Shown here one piece after another: positions 30,871 through 43,846 of a stretch of DNA of 64,000 nt. Position 1 is the first letter of the stretch. Each line of letters opens with the position of its first letter. Below the pieces are notes generated by a model. It was not told where the DNA came from and made no database searches. It saw nothing but the letters and a program-made list of their open reading frames with translations. The DNA comes from Leptodactylus fallax. Its lineage: Eukaryota; Chordata; Amphibia; Anura; Leptodactylidae. The stretch spans positions 169,787-233,786 of the forward strand of contig CAMRHE010001075.1 of the NCBI GenBank assembly GCA_947044405.1, written 5' to 3'. Made by a program: the position numbers and the translations under genes.

Positions 30871-31789
30871 GCACTTTATGTTTTAACGCTAGACTGATCC
30901 CTGCCATAGCTGGTTGCCAAGATGAACTCCCCTTTTAGCCACGTTAAATTGTCACTGAATTCTAACTAGTGTTGCTCAGTCATCAGTATTTGTGTCATGG
31001 CCAAGGTTTTGGTACTAAAGGTCCCTTGTCTATCTTGGCACAGAAAATGTATAGACAGCCTTGTTTCTACATGAAATAATTTATGTAACATTTCCATTTG
31101 TCATATTACACCTTCATTAGGTTCTGATAAATGAATGACTGCTCCTTTTCAATCAGACGCCTTCATGGATGGACACTAGTAATAACCCTTTCCAGGCAAT
31201 TCGTGTTGAATTGAAGAAATTCATGATTTACGTTTGTTTATGCATTAATGTAGAAACCTATGACTTCCTTTCAGGGAAGTGGTGATTATCACATGGGAAA
31301 TTGGATAATGTTTTGCACCAAATGAAAATAAGGAGGGTGTAACCTCGGCATGCTCAGCTTTATTAACACCTTTAATGTTTTCATAGAAAAGTAAATTGCT
31401 GTAAATCCTATAAGGCAATATGTAAAGCAAAAGTGTTATTTTTAGCTCAGTGGCTAAAGCATGCATATAAAAAGTTACACAGCCTGTGTTGAATCGAAAT
31501 TTATTTTATACCAGGTGAAACTATACAGCCCTTCAAATGTAAAGCAAATTCTGTATTTGTAGAAGATGTTATGGCAAAAGAAAATTATAAATTTGAAAGG
31601 GCGGTAATAATAATAATCAATGTGATCTGTACAATGGTCTAGGAAAAGCCTTTTGTAACTCTTTAGCTCTTTGGTGAGGGTAATCTGCAGTAAAAGGGGG
31701 ATTCTTATGTAATGATAATGATATCATGTGATAATGACGGTCAAAGTAAATTAAAAAGTTACTATCAATTTATTATACTCTTCGTTTTC
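30871..31789. other. unassigned intergenic DNA
   Basis: No gene or recognised repeat. Confidence 0.3.
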
Positions 31790-32055
31790 ACAAACTGGGG
31801 CCCAAGCCATAGACAGTCCCTGCAAAGTGGATGGGATTCTAGTGAATCCAAGCCACACACTGTAGAAAAATATGTGCAGCAGAGACACTGCGATTTCCAA
31901 AACAGTTGCTGTTTTGGAAATCGCAACATGTCAATTATACCTACGGAAATGCTGGCAGTTTCCCTATAGGTATAATGGAAGCAGAAAGCTGGCAGAGGTT
32001 TTTCTGTGAAAAGCGCTTTTTTACTGTGGCCCGCTACGTGCGACTTTAGCCTTAT
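31790..32055 (+). repeat. dispersed repeat family G, copy 2
   Basis: Same landmark order as 22205-22555 and 32188-32535, for example CTGCAAAGTGGATGGGATTC, TTTTGGAAATCGCAACATGT and CCCTATAGGTATAATGGAAG. It ends near GCGACTTTAGCCTTA. Confidence 0.65.
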
Positions 32056-32187
32056 GGTGGAATCTGCCGCTGATTTTGAGGCAGATTCCACTCCAAATTA
32101 AGTGGCTGATTCTGCCCTGAAAAAAATAAGTGTCCTGCTCGTTCTTTCTGCAGCTTAAAAGCATAGTCATGAAAGCAAGGTCTGTCT

Positions 32188-32535
32188 TAGGCCGGGGCCC
32201 CACATGGCATAAACGCTGCGGTTCGCCCGCGGTGGAAATGCTGCGGAAAAAAATGCATCATTTTCAGTCACAGCTAGTGAATCCCATCCCCACTTTGCTG
32301 GAAAATACGCAGTGTGGACACTCGTCGATTTCCAAAACCGTTGCGGTTTTGGTAATCGCAGCATGTTAATTATATCTACTAAACGCCGGCGGTTTCCTTA
32401 TAGATATAATTGAAGCAGAAAGTCCGCAGAAGAATCTTCTGCAAACTTTCTGTGCAAAACGCTGCGGGAAGAACCGCGATGCATTGCCACCCACAGTGCT
32501 TTTTTGCTGCAGGACGCCACGCCTTAGCCTTAAGG
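32188..32535 (+). repeat. dispersed repeat family G, copy 3
   Basis: Begins CTTAGGCCGGGGCCCCACATGG and ends near CGCCACGCCTTAGCCTTAA, so the termini are loosely inverted. Best-preserved copy of the three. Confidence 0.7.
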
Positions 32536-35364
32536 TGGATGCAGTCCTCCACCCAACATGGTCACCAACTAGTGACACCCATCTGCACCTTCACTGCTTA
32601 GTGTCACCCAGAAGCTCACCTACCATCCATACCAATATTGTCTGTATATAGCTGATATCCAAGTAATAATCCACAAGATCATGTTAGCGATCTTTAGGGT
32701 CACTTGACCACAATGCTAGTAGTCATGTTGTTTACTGAAATGTTCACTAAATCACACAAAAAGTATAACATTTTGTGAAGCATTTTGCAATAATTGTGCA
32801 AAAACTGTGCATTCAATTTCAAAGAGCAAAACTGTTAATAATTATATAATAAATGTTGATTAAGATACACAGCTAAATTTTAGATCACTTAAGTTATATG
32901 AAGACAAAAACTTAGTTATATGCTGTTACTTGCATAGCTAGAAAAAGTCAGTTGAGACTTTCAGGTTTGTCAGCTGGTTTTTGTCAATGACATTTGATGT
33001 TTACTTGAAAAATGTGTTTTATGTTACTTACTTGCAATCTGTGGGGGGGGAGGGGGGAAAGTAACCAGAGCAGAGATCCTTTGCTCAAGACTCATTAAGG
33101 AGCATCTCTTTCTAGTGAGCTAAACATTACAATGGACACTCAATGCGTGCCATGTAATGCATGGCAGCTACAGGGGAAATGGATAGCATGTGATCAATAA
33201 CAACTGACCTGGCGTTCTCAGTTGTGAACAGGTGACGCTATGGTGTAAGCAATTCATGGCAGCTACCAGGATAACTAAAATTGTCCTTTCTACTATGTAC
33301 AAGATTGAAGAAGGAACTCTTCAAGGCATTCATGGTGGTCATTTATTGAAAATATTTAAAAAAAGATGAAGGATAATAACTGAATTAATAAATTACCATA
33401 CATTATGGAATTTTGTGTCTTCTCACTATTTATGTTGCGACAAGTTTGGCAGTTTAAAGGTCAAAGAAAAAAGAGACCACAAGGGTAGAACACAAAATAT
33501 CACTAGCCAGGTTTTTATTTTGGCTTTCCGTTCTGTGAGGTTAATTTAAATAAAAGAAACTATATGAAAGAACGTCTTTCAAGACTTTGTGTGTCTGAGG
33601 TTTTTCAGTCTGCCCAACTTAAATAAAATGAAGATGTAAACATATTATGTATGAAACATTCTAGCCAGAGCTGAGTTGACATTTGCTTAAATCCAAACCT
33701 CTAAGTCTCCAACTCAGAGAGATGAGTACCAAAACATAGGATATTCTGGGAAACTGACTTCCTACCAAACAGAAGTGCATAGAAAATATGCACACTGTGT
33801 TAACTTTCTGCTTGGATACTTGTGTTTAGAAGATGTCAGAATAATATTTTTTGAAAATGAAAACTAAATTGCAGTGGATATATTTTTAAAGATTATATAT
33901 ATATATATAATGGCTTACAAATGTTTCTAAACATATGCTTAATTTGTCGTCCAGCATGACTTTCTTTGATAAATATGGCATATCTTTACACTGCCTGGTA
34001 CAAACGCCCCCCTTACATATCAGGGCTGAATCTGTCGATCTTGTTGGAACCAGCAAACTATCCAATGTGCATGTGTTCCTCCTGACTCTTTCCCCAACAA
34101 ACGATGTTGGATAAAAGAAGGATTTTTGTTCTCTCCTGAATTAAGCCGCTGCCAGAGGTGTGGCTGAGGTTTACTTCAATCTTAAGTTTAGAGGGCATGT
34201 ATGTGGCGAAGATAGGACAATATTAATAAATCTGCCCTCCTGAGCTGCAAGTGTTATCCAAAACTCAAAAGCTGGTGGTGGGGGGTCAGCTATATAACAT
34301 AGCCAGCACCTGCTATGTATGGATAAGTTCCACTACACCAGATTGGAATAGTGCACATCTGCAGTACAGATAGCATAAAGGGGGTAATAAAACCTATGCT
34401 AGAATCTCATAATAAAGCTAGGCTGTTAACATTTTATGCAATACAAAGAATAAAACCATTACAACTGGAAGTGATCTGCACAAGATATTTTTACTATGAG
34501 AGTCTGAATGGATGTTATGGATCGGTGTTTTAGGTGTTTTAGGCCCCATCAGAATGACCTTAGTTGGGTTATCTAGAGCATGATGATTTGTACATTGTCA
34601 AACTTTTATTACATTAATTTCATGTTTATTTGTGTCAATATAAATATATTTTTATTGATGTGTTTATTTTATTGTATTTTTTATTTTGGCATGTAAAATA
34701 CCACCTTAGATATGGATATCTGTTAGCATTTAGTTACAACTGGTTATGTTTATGCACTTTCATGCTAATTTAGAAATGACGCTTCGAAAACCCATGGTTT
34801 GGGCCTCAGAAGCTGCATCAAGAAAACCTGATTGTGTCCTTACTCTTACCTATGGAACAATCCAAAATCGGCCAAAAAACAGGTGATCTTTCATAATGAA
34901 ACAAATGAAAAGTGTTCAGTAGATACATACAGTGTATCCCCTGTACAAGGTTGTGCCGCCTGTCTGAATCTTAGAGGTGCTACAAGCAATGTTCTGCCAA
35001 GTCTTAACCTTCAGCTTCAAAATTCACAGTGAGCAAACACCAACTTATGACCAATATTAGTTTTTGCTTGATAGAGAACTTTTTGAAGATGTTATTTGTT
35101 AAAGCACTTTCTATTCCACTGAACTTCAGCAGTTGGTAGGCCACCCAGCCAAGATGTAGGCACAGCTGGTTGGTCATACTACATACATATAATCCAGATG
35201 TGTTTATATCATGAATTTATTAACTTTATAAAATCAATAGCAAGTAAAAATACATTTCAACCATACCTGAAATAAAAACAGATGTAAGTATCTTGAGTCT
35301 TCACATGATTGACAATGTAACACATAAAAACAGCACAGATGTTTATCTGTATTGTACCATAATA
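32536..35364. other. unassigned intergenic DNA
   Basis: AT-rich, with a short G-run at about 33042-33057 and TA repeats near 33895-33910. No gene is supported. Confidence 0.3.
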
Positions 35365-35625
35365 ATAAGGTTAGGATCACATTTGCGTTGGAGTCTCCAT
35401 ATGAGAGCCGCAGATTCCTCTTACAATCAGCGGAGGGAAAAGTCCTGCAATGTGGACTTTTCTCTCCGGCGGTTTCAGTATAAAATGAGCAGAAACCAGG
35501 CAGAAACCCAGATGACCCCATTATAGTCTATGGGGTCTGCGTGTTTCCGTGTTTTTAAGCAGACAGGGTCCCCATGCAGACTCAAAGGACAGAAACCCAA
35601 ACACTAGTGTGAACCTAGCGTCACA
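35365..35625 (+). repeat. dispersed repeat family F, copy 2
   Basis: Starts near GTTAGGATCACATTTGCG and ends near AGTGTGAACCTAGCG, so its ends are an imperfect inverted pair around CTAGGTTCACACT. It contains the AAAAGTCCTGC...GGACTTTTCTCTCCG hairpin shared by all copies. Confidence 0.65.
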
Positions 35626-36413
35626 TGTACATAATAAATTATATAATCACATTTGTGGAAAACTAAAGAAATTTTTTCAATAAAAAAACTATGTGCATCT
35701 AATGTTTGTTAGATTGTTAGATTGATTGTGTAGCTAACTATCCTTACCTATATGCAGTGCTGGAACTACTTCCATAGAATTAAGTCATGCGGGAGTATAA
35801 ATAGGAGAATGAGCAGGGGGCTGAGCTGTATGGCCAGTCACCAGTACTCAGATGCAGGAATTTGTGGACGGCGGAAGTACCGACAACTCCAGTGGACAGT
35901 TCTACATCTCTCTGTGACCTGACTTTGATCTCTATGTCAGGGAGTGTATATAGGTACGAAGCTGAGTCAGCACTTTAATCATCTTCCTGTTCCTAATCTA
36001 TGGAGATTGGAGACTCCAGAGAAACTCCCATGTTTAATAATGCTGGATGCTCTAATCCATAGGGAACTCATCTGAGAACTCCCATATTGTAAACTAATGT
36101 ATAGTTGTAACTTGGCATTACATTAGCAATGCTGCTTTATATAGTGAGTGTCACTCAGTTCATATGTGGTATAATACAGACACCAACTGCCACATGCTGC
36201 CTTCCTCCAGATGCAGCTCCTATGCTCCAGGGGAATATATGCTGTACAATGCTGTTATATATGAGGCAGAATTTATAGGAGCACATGATGATTTATCAGC
36301 AGCGACATGCCAGAGCCCTCATCATGGAGAAGATCACATTGTTAAGCTTACATCATTAAACAATCATTTTTTCACAACCTAATAAAAATTATTAGCAGCT
36401 GACTTAAAATATG
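35626..36413. other. unassigned DNA
   Basis: A 72-codon frame ends at 36382, near an AATAAA-like site (CTAATAAAAATT at about 36380-36391). It has no recognisable domain, and I do not call it a gene. Confidence 0.25.
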
Positions 36414-36520
36414 CTGAGAGAAAAGTCCTGCAAGCATTTTGGGCTTAAATCAGATGGAAACCTGGTAGATCCCATTATATTCTATAGGGTCTGTGGGTTT
36501 CTGCGGGTAACCACTTTTTA
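36414..36520 (+). repeat. dispersed repeat family F, partial copy
   Basis: Contains GAGAGAAAAGTCCTGCAAGC and CCCATTATATTCTATAGGGT, as in the other copies. The outer parts are lost. Confidence 0.5.
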
Positions 36521-36765
36521 AGAATCACCACCCACCATCGCTTTGATTGATATTTCAGCCCTTACCTGCATCACTACTGTCTTTGTATATGCAAATCTGG
36601 CAAATTGGGTCTACCCCAGTGTACTTGCAGGCTGATTTGTATATGTATAAAAATGCTTATTTTTGCATTGCTTCTTTAGTATGTGGCCACAAAGGTATGT
36701 TTCTGCTCTTAATAACCCTTTCGCGCATAATCACGTTAATTTATATCATTATGTGCAAAGGGGTT

Positions 36766-36800
36766 TATGGAGAGAGCTCAGGAGCTGAGCTCTCTCCATA
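36766..36800. repeat. perfect 16-bp hairpin
   Basis: TATGGAGAGAGCTCAG (36766-36781), a 3-nt loop GAG, then the exact inverse CTGAGCTCTCTCCATA (36785-36800). It lies in a stretch (about 36709-37080) that starts ACCCTTTCGCGC and looks like a dispersed hairpin repeat. Confidence 0.8.
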
Positions 36801-37080
36801 CCTGGCGGATCACGGCTGTATAATACAGCCAGGAGCCGCAGCTAACAGCTGCGATCAGTGCCATACCCAGCTCCATACATATAAATATAAAAAAGTTACA
36901 GGTGTCAGAACATGACGACACAAAATTTTTTCTCTATTTTGCAAAGTTTTACATTTTTTAAAAGGTATCAAAACATTACAAATACTATATAAATTTGGTA
37001 TCGGCGTGATCGTATTGACCCGCAGAATACAGGTACATGTCATTTTTACCACATAGAGAATGCGGTAATGTTATGCCAAG

Positions 37081-37589
37081 GGGAAAAGATTCTTTGGATT
37101 CCGTGTTATAGAACAAGGTTATAGAATAAAACACTAGACTATCAACAATAGCTTAACATTTTATTAAGAAGAGTATAAGAAGATATCAAAAAGGTCTTAC
37201 AACAAGGAAAAGTATAAAAGATATTAGAATGTAATTAAATCAACACTTCCAACACTTAAAAGTATATCAAAAGGTATATCAAATCAACAGGTAATTAAGT
37301 CAACACTTACAACACTGCCAAGCTTCATTGATGAATTCTGATCAGGGTATCTTCAGGAAATCTCACCAAGCCATGTGACAGGTCTCATCAAGCAGACTAG
37401 GTGTCCCCAATCACTGCTGTCAAGATTGCAACATCGGCTGGGGGATATCATCCGTCTTTTATACCCTTTATGTGCGTCATAGAGTGGGCGGTTACAGAAG
37501 TGTATACACCTCTGTAAGGCTTTACTCGTCTCCAAGCTCACATTCCTGTGAAAGGGGCCAACTCCCACTGGAATATGTCTCGTGACACG
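37081..37589. other. unassigned DNA
   Basis: No gene. The words AAAAGTATA, AGATAT and CAACACTT recur between 37160 and 37320, suggesting a decayed short tandem array. Confidence 0.3.
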
Positions 37590-37800
37590 TACGCTTCATA
37601 CAGAGTTAATCTTTAAGCTGGCGTTTATGGACATGTAAACATCAAGTCAAACAGAGTTGAACCTTTGAGCTGATTTTTATGTCTTATGTAGACATTAAGT
37701 CAAACAGAGCTGAACCTTTAAGCTGTCCATGTAAACATCACATTGAACAGAGTCTGGCTTTCTGTCTATCTAGACATTATCTCATACAGAGTTGAAACTA
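37590..37800. repeat. degenerate tandem repeat, about four units of 40-55 bp
   Basis: Each unit runs from a CATACAGAGTT / TCAAACAGAG-like start through CTTTAAGCTG to a TAAACAT / TAGACAT end. Such starts are at about 37596, 37649, 37701 and 37750, with a partial fifth at 37782. Confidence 0.6.
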
Positions 37801-37849
37801 AGGTTACTATGAGCTGGCTTCTATAATAGCTTATCATGGGCAGCCATTT

Positions 37850-38115
37850 TGGTTTTTTGCATTACAGGTAAAAATGAAACCCATAAGAAATTGGTGAAAA
37901 TGCATTTTTTTTTTCAATTCCACCTCATTTTGAATTTTTTTCCAGCTTCCCAGTACATTGTAGAGGATATTGAAAGTACAATTTGTCCCGCAAACAATAA
38001 GCCATCATATGACTCCGTGAGCGGAAAAATGAAAAAAATTATGGCTCTTGGAATGGGGGGAAGGAAAAACGGAAACGCAAAAACAAAAATTGACAGAGGC
38101 ATGAAAGGGTTAAAG
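37850..38115 (-). repeat. dispersed repeat, copy 2 (partner at 10.12-10.3 kb)
   Basis: Inverse of the 10120-10300 family: CCAGCTTCCCAGTACAT and AGTACAATTTGTCCCGCA. It ends in AAAGGGTTAAAGG, typical of TTAA-ended repeats. Confidence 0.6.
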
Positions 38116-39626
38116 GTCACTGCAAAGAACTATTATTGCTTTGGGAGGCAAATTGTAGCTTTAAACTGTGTTATATTTACTCATTATTTTTCATATATAT
38201 CAATAGTAATATACTGTATCAAGTAATTTTACATTTGTTTTCTTTCCTAGTATGAATGGTCCAGTTGTAGACTCTTCAACCCTACAGTGATAAAGTCAAA
38301 TAAACAGCATAACCCAGCACGTTGGATTCGACCCAAATTGTGTTTACTCTCCATCGATTCAGAGATAACTTTTTCCCCTATTGCCCTAGGATGTATGTGA
38401 CTCTAGCTACCAGAGTAAGGAAAGAAATGCATACAGCTATTCATTTTTGTTTGGGGTATCACAGCAAAATATCCAATATTTGTAGATGTCATTAAGTAAT
38501 TATTTGACTTGTGACTCCTGGAGGAAAATGGATCATCATGCCAGTTTCCTTTAGCATGAATACAGCTGTTTTATAGAAATTGTCACATTTTCCATAAAAT
38601 TTTAACATTTCCTTGAAGCACATTTAATGTGCGTAGGAAAAAAAATATCCAGTTGATCTGTTCTATAGTTGCATACAGAAGGTGACATTGACATGGGTGG
38701 AAGGACAATTTAGGAACCTAATGTGAATTTACAGTATCCGGTTAGTAAAAAAAAAACACACAGCACAGTAAGACCTAAATAAACTACTGCACAAAATAGA
38801 TCTATGGAAACTATAAATATCCAGTTGTAGTCACAAATTAGGTTTTCTGACATTTCTTCCACTGAGCTCTGAGATGGAATAGACACTTGCCAACTTGCCA
38901 TTCTTGCCAATTTACCATCCATGTGAGACAAATTCTAGCTTCTACCAACAATCTTCTATTCTAGTATATATTATCATTTAAATGCTAAAAAAAACTTTGT
39001 TTTTCTCATAATCATAGTCTTGAAAGTTTGAAAGAATGTATAATAAGATGTGTCCATTTCTGGGTACAGTCTGAAAGTATACCAGTGTGCAGGGTAAAAA
39101 CAAAAACTCAATGTATTATTCCTGGTTGGACCAAAGATCAACTAGTCAAGTTTCAAGGTGGCCATAAACATTCAGCCAAATCCTGACTCCTAAACATGAA
39201 ATCTCAGTTTAACCAGCCAGATACATCTTTTCCTGACATCAATCCACTATGCATATAAGATAGTAGACCAGTCCTGCCAAAATTTAGGCTACTTTACTGT
39301 CATGTGTATGGGCACCTTTTTTTATTAATTCTGTTTTTATAAAAAAAAATGTTAGTGTAGAAAAGAATTCAATACACGTCACAGCTTAACGAGGTGTAAA
39401 CATACAGTAACAATGGGAATTCACATGAGGTATCACATTCACTATGATGTACCTGTGTATTGGCACATCTAACAATATCTTGGCTTTATTAGCTCAGGGA
39501 AATATCTGCATGCTCTTCATGTGGCAATGGGTGAAAGAAGAGTCAATCACAAATCAGAAATATATTCAATTCAAGCCGAAGATATGCGTCAGCTAGACAA
39601 GACCAGAGATAAACTAAAGGATTAGA
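38116..39626. other. unassigned intergenic DNA
   Basis: No gene or recognised repeat. Confidence 0.3.
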
Positions 39627-39628
39627 TA

Positions 39629-40564
<936 letters not shown>

Positions 40565-40680
40565 TATATTATATTTGTCACATAGTATTTGGGGCTGTGT
40601 GACTCAAAGTTACATTTTTGCATTTTCATGTCTGGAGTTAAAAAGCTATTCCAGTTTTTATGACTTCATTTATATGTGTA

Positions 40681-42244
40681 CAGTCATGGCCAAAAGTTTT
40701 GAGAATGATACAAATATTAATTTTTACAAAGTCTACTGCTTCAGTTTTTCTAATGGCAATTTGCATATACTCCAGAATGTTATAAAGAGTGATCAGCTTA
40801 ACAGCAATTACTTGCAAAGTCAATATTTGCCTAGAAAATGAACTTTATCCCCCAAAACACATTTCAACATCATTGCAGCCCTGCCTTAAAAGGACCACCT
40901 AACATCGTTTCAGTGATTGCTCCATTAACACAGGTGTGGGTGTTGATGAGGACAGGGCTGGAGATCAATCTGTCATGATTAAGTAAGAATGGCACCACTG
41001 GACACTTTAAAAGGAGGCTGGTGCTTGCCATCATTGTTTCTCTTCTGTTAACCATGGTTATCTCTAAAGAAACACGTGCAGTCATCATTGCACTGCACAA
41101 AAATGGCCTAACTGGGAAGAGTATTGCAGCTAGAAAGATTGCACCTCAGTCAACAATCTATCGCATCATCAAGAACTTCAAGGAGAGAGGTTCCATTGGT
41201 GCCAAAAAGGCTCCAGGGCGCCCAAGAAAGACCAGCAAGCGGCAGGACCGTCTCTTAAAAGTGTTTCAGCTGCGGGATTGGGCTACCAGCAGTGCAGAGC
41301 TTGCTGAGGAATGGCAGCAGGCAGGTGTGAGTGCATCTGCACGCACTGTGAGGCGGAGACTCTTGGAGCAAGGCCTGGTCTCAAGGAGGGCAGCAAAGAA
41401 GCCACTTCTCTCCAGAAAAAACATCAGGGACAGACTGATATTCTGCAAAAGGTACAGGGAGTGGACTGCTGAGGACTGGGGTAAAGTCATTTTCTCTGAT
41501 GAATCCCCTTTTCCATTGTTTGGAACATCTGGAAAACAGCTTATTCGGAGAAGAGGTGAGCGCTACCACCAGTCTTGTCTCATGCCAACTGTAAAGCATC
41601 CTGAAACCATTCATGCGTGGGGTTGCTTCTCAGCCAAGGGATTCGGCTCTCTCACAGTCTTGCCTAAAAACACAGCCATGAATAAAGAATGGTACCAGAA
41701 TGTCCTCCAAGAGCAACTTCTCCCAACCGTCCAAGAGCAGTTTGGCGCTCAACAATGCCTTTTCCAGCATGATGGAGCACCTTGCCATAAAGCAAAGGTG
41801 ATAACTAAATGGCTCAGGGAACAAAACATAGATATTTTGGGTCCATGGCCTGGAAACTCCCCAGATCTTAATCTCATTGAGAACTTGTGGTCAATCATCA
41901 AGAGACGGGTGGACAAACAAAAACCAACAAATTCAGACAAAATTAAAGCATTGATTCTGCAAGAATGGACTTCTATCAGTCAGGATTTGGTCCAGAAGTT
42001 GATTGAGAGCATGCCAGGGAGAATTGCAGAGGTCCTGAAGAAGAAGGGTCAACACTGCAAATATTGACTTGCTGCATTAACTCATTCTAAGTGTCAATAT
42101 AAGCTTCTGTTACTCATAATATGAATGCAATTCTATTTCTGTATGTGATAAAAACATCTGACAAACACACATAAAAACCAGAGGGCAGCAGATCATGTGA
42201 AAATATAATAATTGTGTCATTCTCAAAACTTTTGGCCATGACTG
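40681..42244 (+). mobile_element. Tc1-like DNA transposon of DD35E type, apparently intact
   Basis: Ends CAGTCATGGCCAAAAGTTTT...GAGAATGA and the exact inverse, at least 28 bp, flanked by TA at 40679-40680 and 42245-42246. The terminal repeats are short compared with the 211-267 bp arms of the other Tc1-like elements here. The total length is 1564 bp with one complete transposase gene. Confidence 0.93.
41054..42067 (+). CDS. Tc1/mariner-superfamily transposase with DD35E triad, intact
   Basis: A 337-residue transposase for TA-targeted cut-and-paste movement. I chose the ATG at 41054 because it lies in an ACCATGG context and starts the conserved part (MVISKETRAV); the frame is open 11 codons further up without an ATG. 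The paired-like DNA-binding region covers about residues 1-120, with the hinge GRPRK at 55-59. The catalytic residues are D149 (FSDESPFPLFG), D240 (QHDGAPCH) and E276 (SPDLNLIENLW). There are 35 residues between D240 and E276, because of the extra residue in LGPWPGNSPDLN, so the signature is DD35E rather than the DD34E of the other families here. This fits the published Traveler-type group, which is inference. No stop or frameshift. Confidence 0.93.
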   Translation: MVISKETRAVIIALHKNGLTGKSIAARKIAPQSTIYRIIKNFKERGSIGAKKAPGRPRKTSKRQDRLLKVFQLRDWATSSAELAEEWQQAGVSASARTVRRRLLEQGLVSRRAAKKPLLSRKNIRDRLIFCKRYREWTAEDWGKVIFSDESPFPLFGTSGKQLIRRRGERYHQSCLMPTVKHPETIHAWGCFSAKGFGSLTVLPKNTAMNKEWYQNVLQEQLLPTVQEQFGAQQCLFQHDGAPCHKAKVITKWLREQNIDILGPWPGNSPDLNLIENLWSIIKRRVDKQKPTNSDKIKALILQEWTSISQDLVQKLIESMPGRIAEVLKKKGQHCKY

Positions 42245-42246
42245 TA

Positions 42247-42451
42247 GAGAACAGAATATCACACCCTGTCCGTATATATAAAATTTTGCTCATATATCTT
42301 TATTTTATCAGTCCAGTAGTCTATCTCTAAAGAAAATAAAAAATAATGGTTCGATCTATTTTAATGTTAAAGCCATCCGTAGCAGAACTGGATAGCACTA
42401 AATATGGTGTCATGTGACCCTCACACAGGTCTTATATTTTTCTTGAGTCCT
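42247..42451. other. unassigned short interval
   Basis: Nothing recognised. Confidence 0.3.
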
Positions 42452-42645
42452 CTGAGGCTGGGTTCACATCTGCGCCAGAGTCTCCTTTGTAGACTCTGTT
42501 ACAGAAGCTGCTGAAAATCAGCAGAGAAAAGTCCTGCATGGAGGACTTTTCTCTCCGCTGCTTTCAATTTGAAAACGGTGGACACCCCACAAACCCCATT
42601 ATATAGGGTCTGTGTAAAACCACTGTTTTAGTGGTCTGGTTTTAT
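42452..42645 (+). repeat. dispersed repeat family F, copy 4
   Basis: Begins GAGGCTGGGTTCACATCTGCG and contains AGAGAAAAGTCCTGCATGGAG followed by GACTTTTCTCTCCGCTG, the shared hairpin. It abuts the TTAA-flanked repeat that follows. Confidence 0.65.
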
Positions 42646-42652
42646 TTACATT

Positions 42653-43074
42653 TTAACCCCTTAACAAAAATCCAAAACCGTGCAAAAAAATTTTTTTTTT
42701 CTAAAAGTCGCCATATTTTGACACCTTTTGACAACTTTTTAATACTTCCGTGTACTGGGATGCATAGGGCGTCTTTTTTTGCGGGACCAGGTGTACTTTT
42801 TAGTTATACCATTTTGGGGAATTGCTATTGCTTTGATCACTTTTTATTTAAATTTTATCAGAGGCAAAATAGTGAAAAAATGGCGGTTTGCCACTTTTGA
42901 TTTTTTTTTTTCCGCTATGGCATTTATCATACGGGAAAAATATTTGTATAGATTTGTAGAACGGGCGTTTTCGGACACAGAGATACCTAATGAGTATGTG
43001 TTTCACAGTATTTAAGTACTTTTATATGTGTTCTAGGGAAAAGGGGGTGATTTGAACTTTTAATATATATTTTT

Positions 43075-43111
<37 letters not shown>

Positions 43112-43471
43112 TTTTAATTTTTTTTTTTGCATTTATTAAACCCCCTAAGGGTCTTGAACCCCAGGGGATCTGATCACTAATGCAAAGCATTACAATGCTA
43201 ATGCATTTAAAAAAAACGGCATTTCTATAGCAGGCTACATAGAGTAGCCTGCAATAGAAACTAATGAAAGACAGGCCTGGGGGCCTTCAGCTTTGACCGA
43301 GGCACCAGAGGGGTTAATGCCCGCTATCAATGCGGGCACCGATTGTGGGCATTAGCGCCAGGTCTCTGCTGTATAAAACTGCTGAGACCCGGCGGCTATG
43401 GCGGCCACACAACTCCCAAGCGGCCCCCATCTTTAAACATCCGACATCCGCCGTAATAGTTAAGGGGTTAA
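42653..43471 (+). repeat. TTAA-flanked MITE-like repeat, copy 2
   Basis: Begins TTAACCCCTTAAC and ends with the exact inverse GTTAAGGGGTTAA, 13 bp. This is read as a TTAA target duplication plus CCCCTTAAC terminal repeats, the pattern of piggyBac-type non-autonomous elements. The interior has T-runs and TA tracts (43060-43120) and no coding frame. It is the uninterrupted relative of 10345-12743. Confidence 0.7.
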
Positions 43472-43846
43472 GAACATGACAACACTACTTACTGGAGCAT
43501 TCCGCTGCAAAATCAGTCCTACATCGGATGCACCAAAAAAAAAAATTGGTGTACATGCTTTACATCTCATTTTTTAGACACTTTCTAGCAATTTGTGCTC
43601 CTTGTACGGCATGTGGGTGGGACTTGTTGAAAAAGGAGTATGGCTTATTAGGGTTTAATAGCTTAATATCCTAGATGGTAACCCAGAAATTGTGCCAAAA
43701 TTTAGGAAGTTGCACCAAAATGTCCGCCACTGGGATAGATTTTTGCGCCAATCAGCATTAGAGATGGGCGAACCTCACGAATTTCATTTTGTGAATATTT
43801 GTGAGGTTCGGCCCTTTGGTTTGTATATTACTCGGTTAGAAGTGCT
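43472..43846. other. unassigned interval
   Basis: Nothing recognised. Confidence 0.3.

Noticed and set aside
36164..36382. 72-codon plus-strand frame near an AATAAA-like site
   Set aside because: It has no recognisable domain, no splice-site support and no second copy, and a frame of this length is expected by chance.
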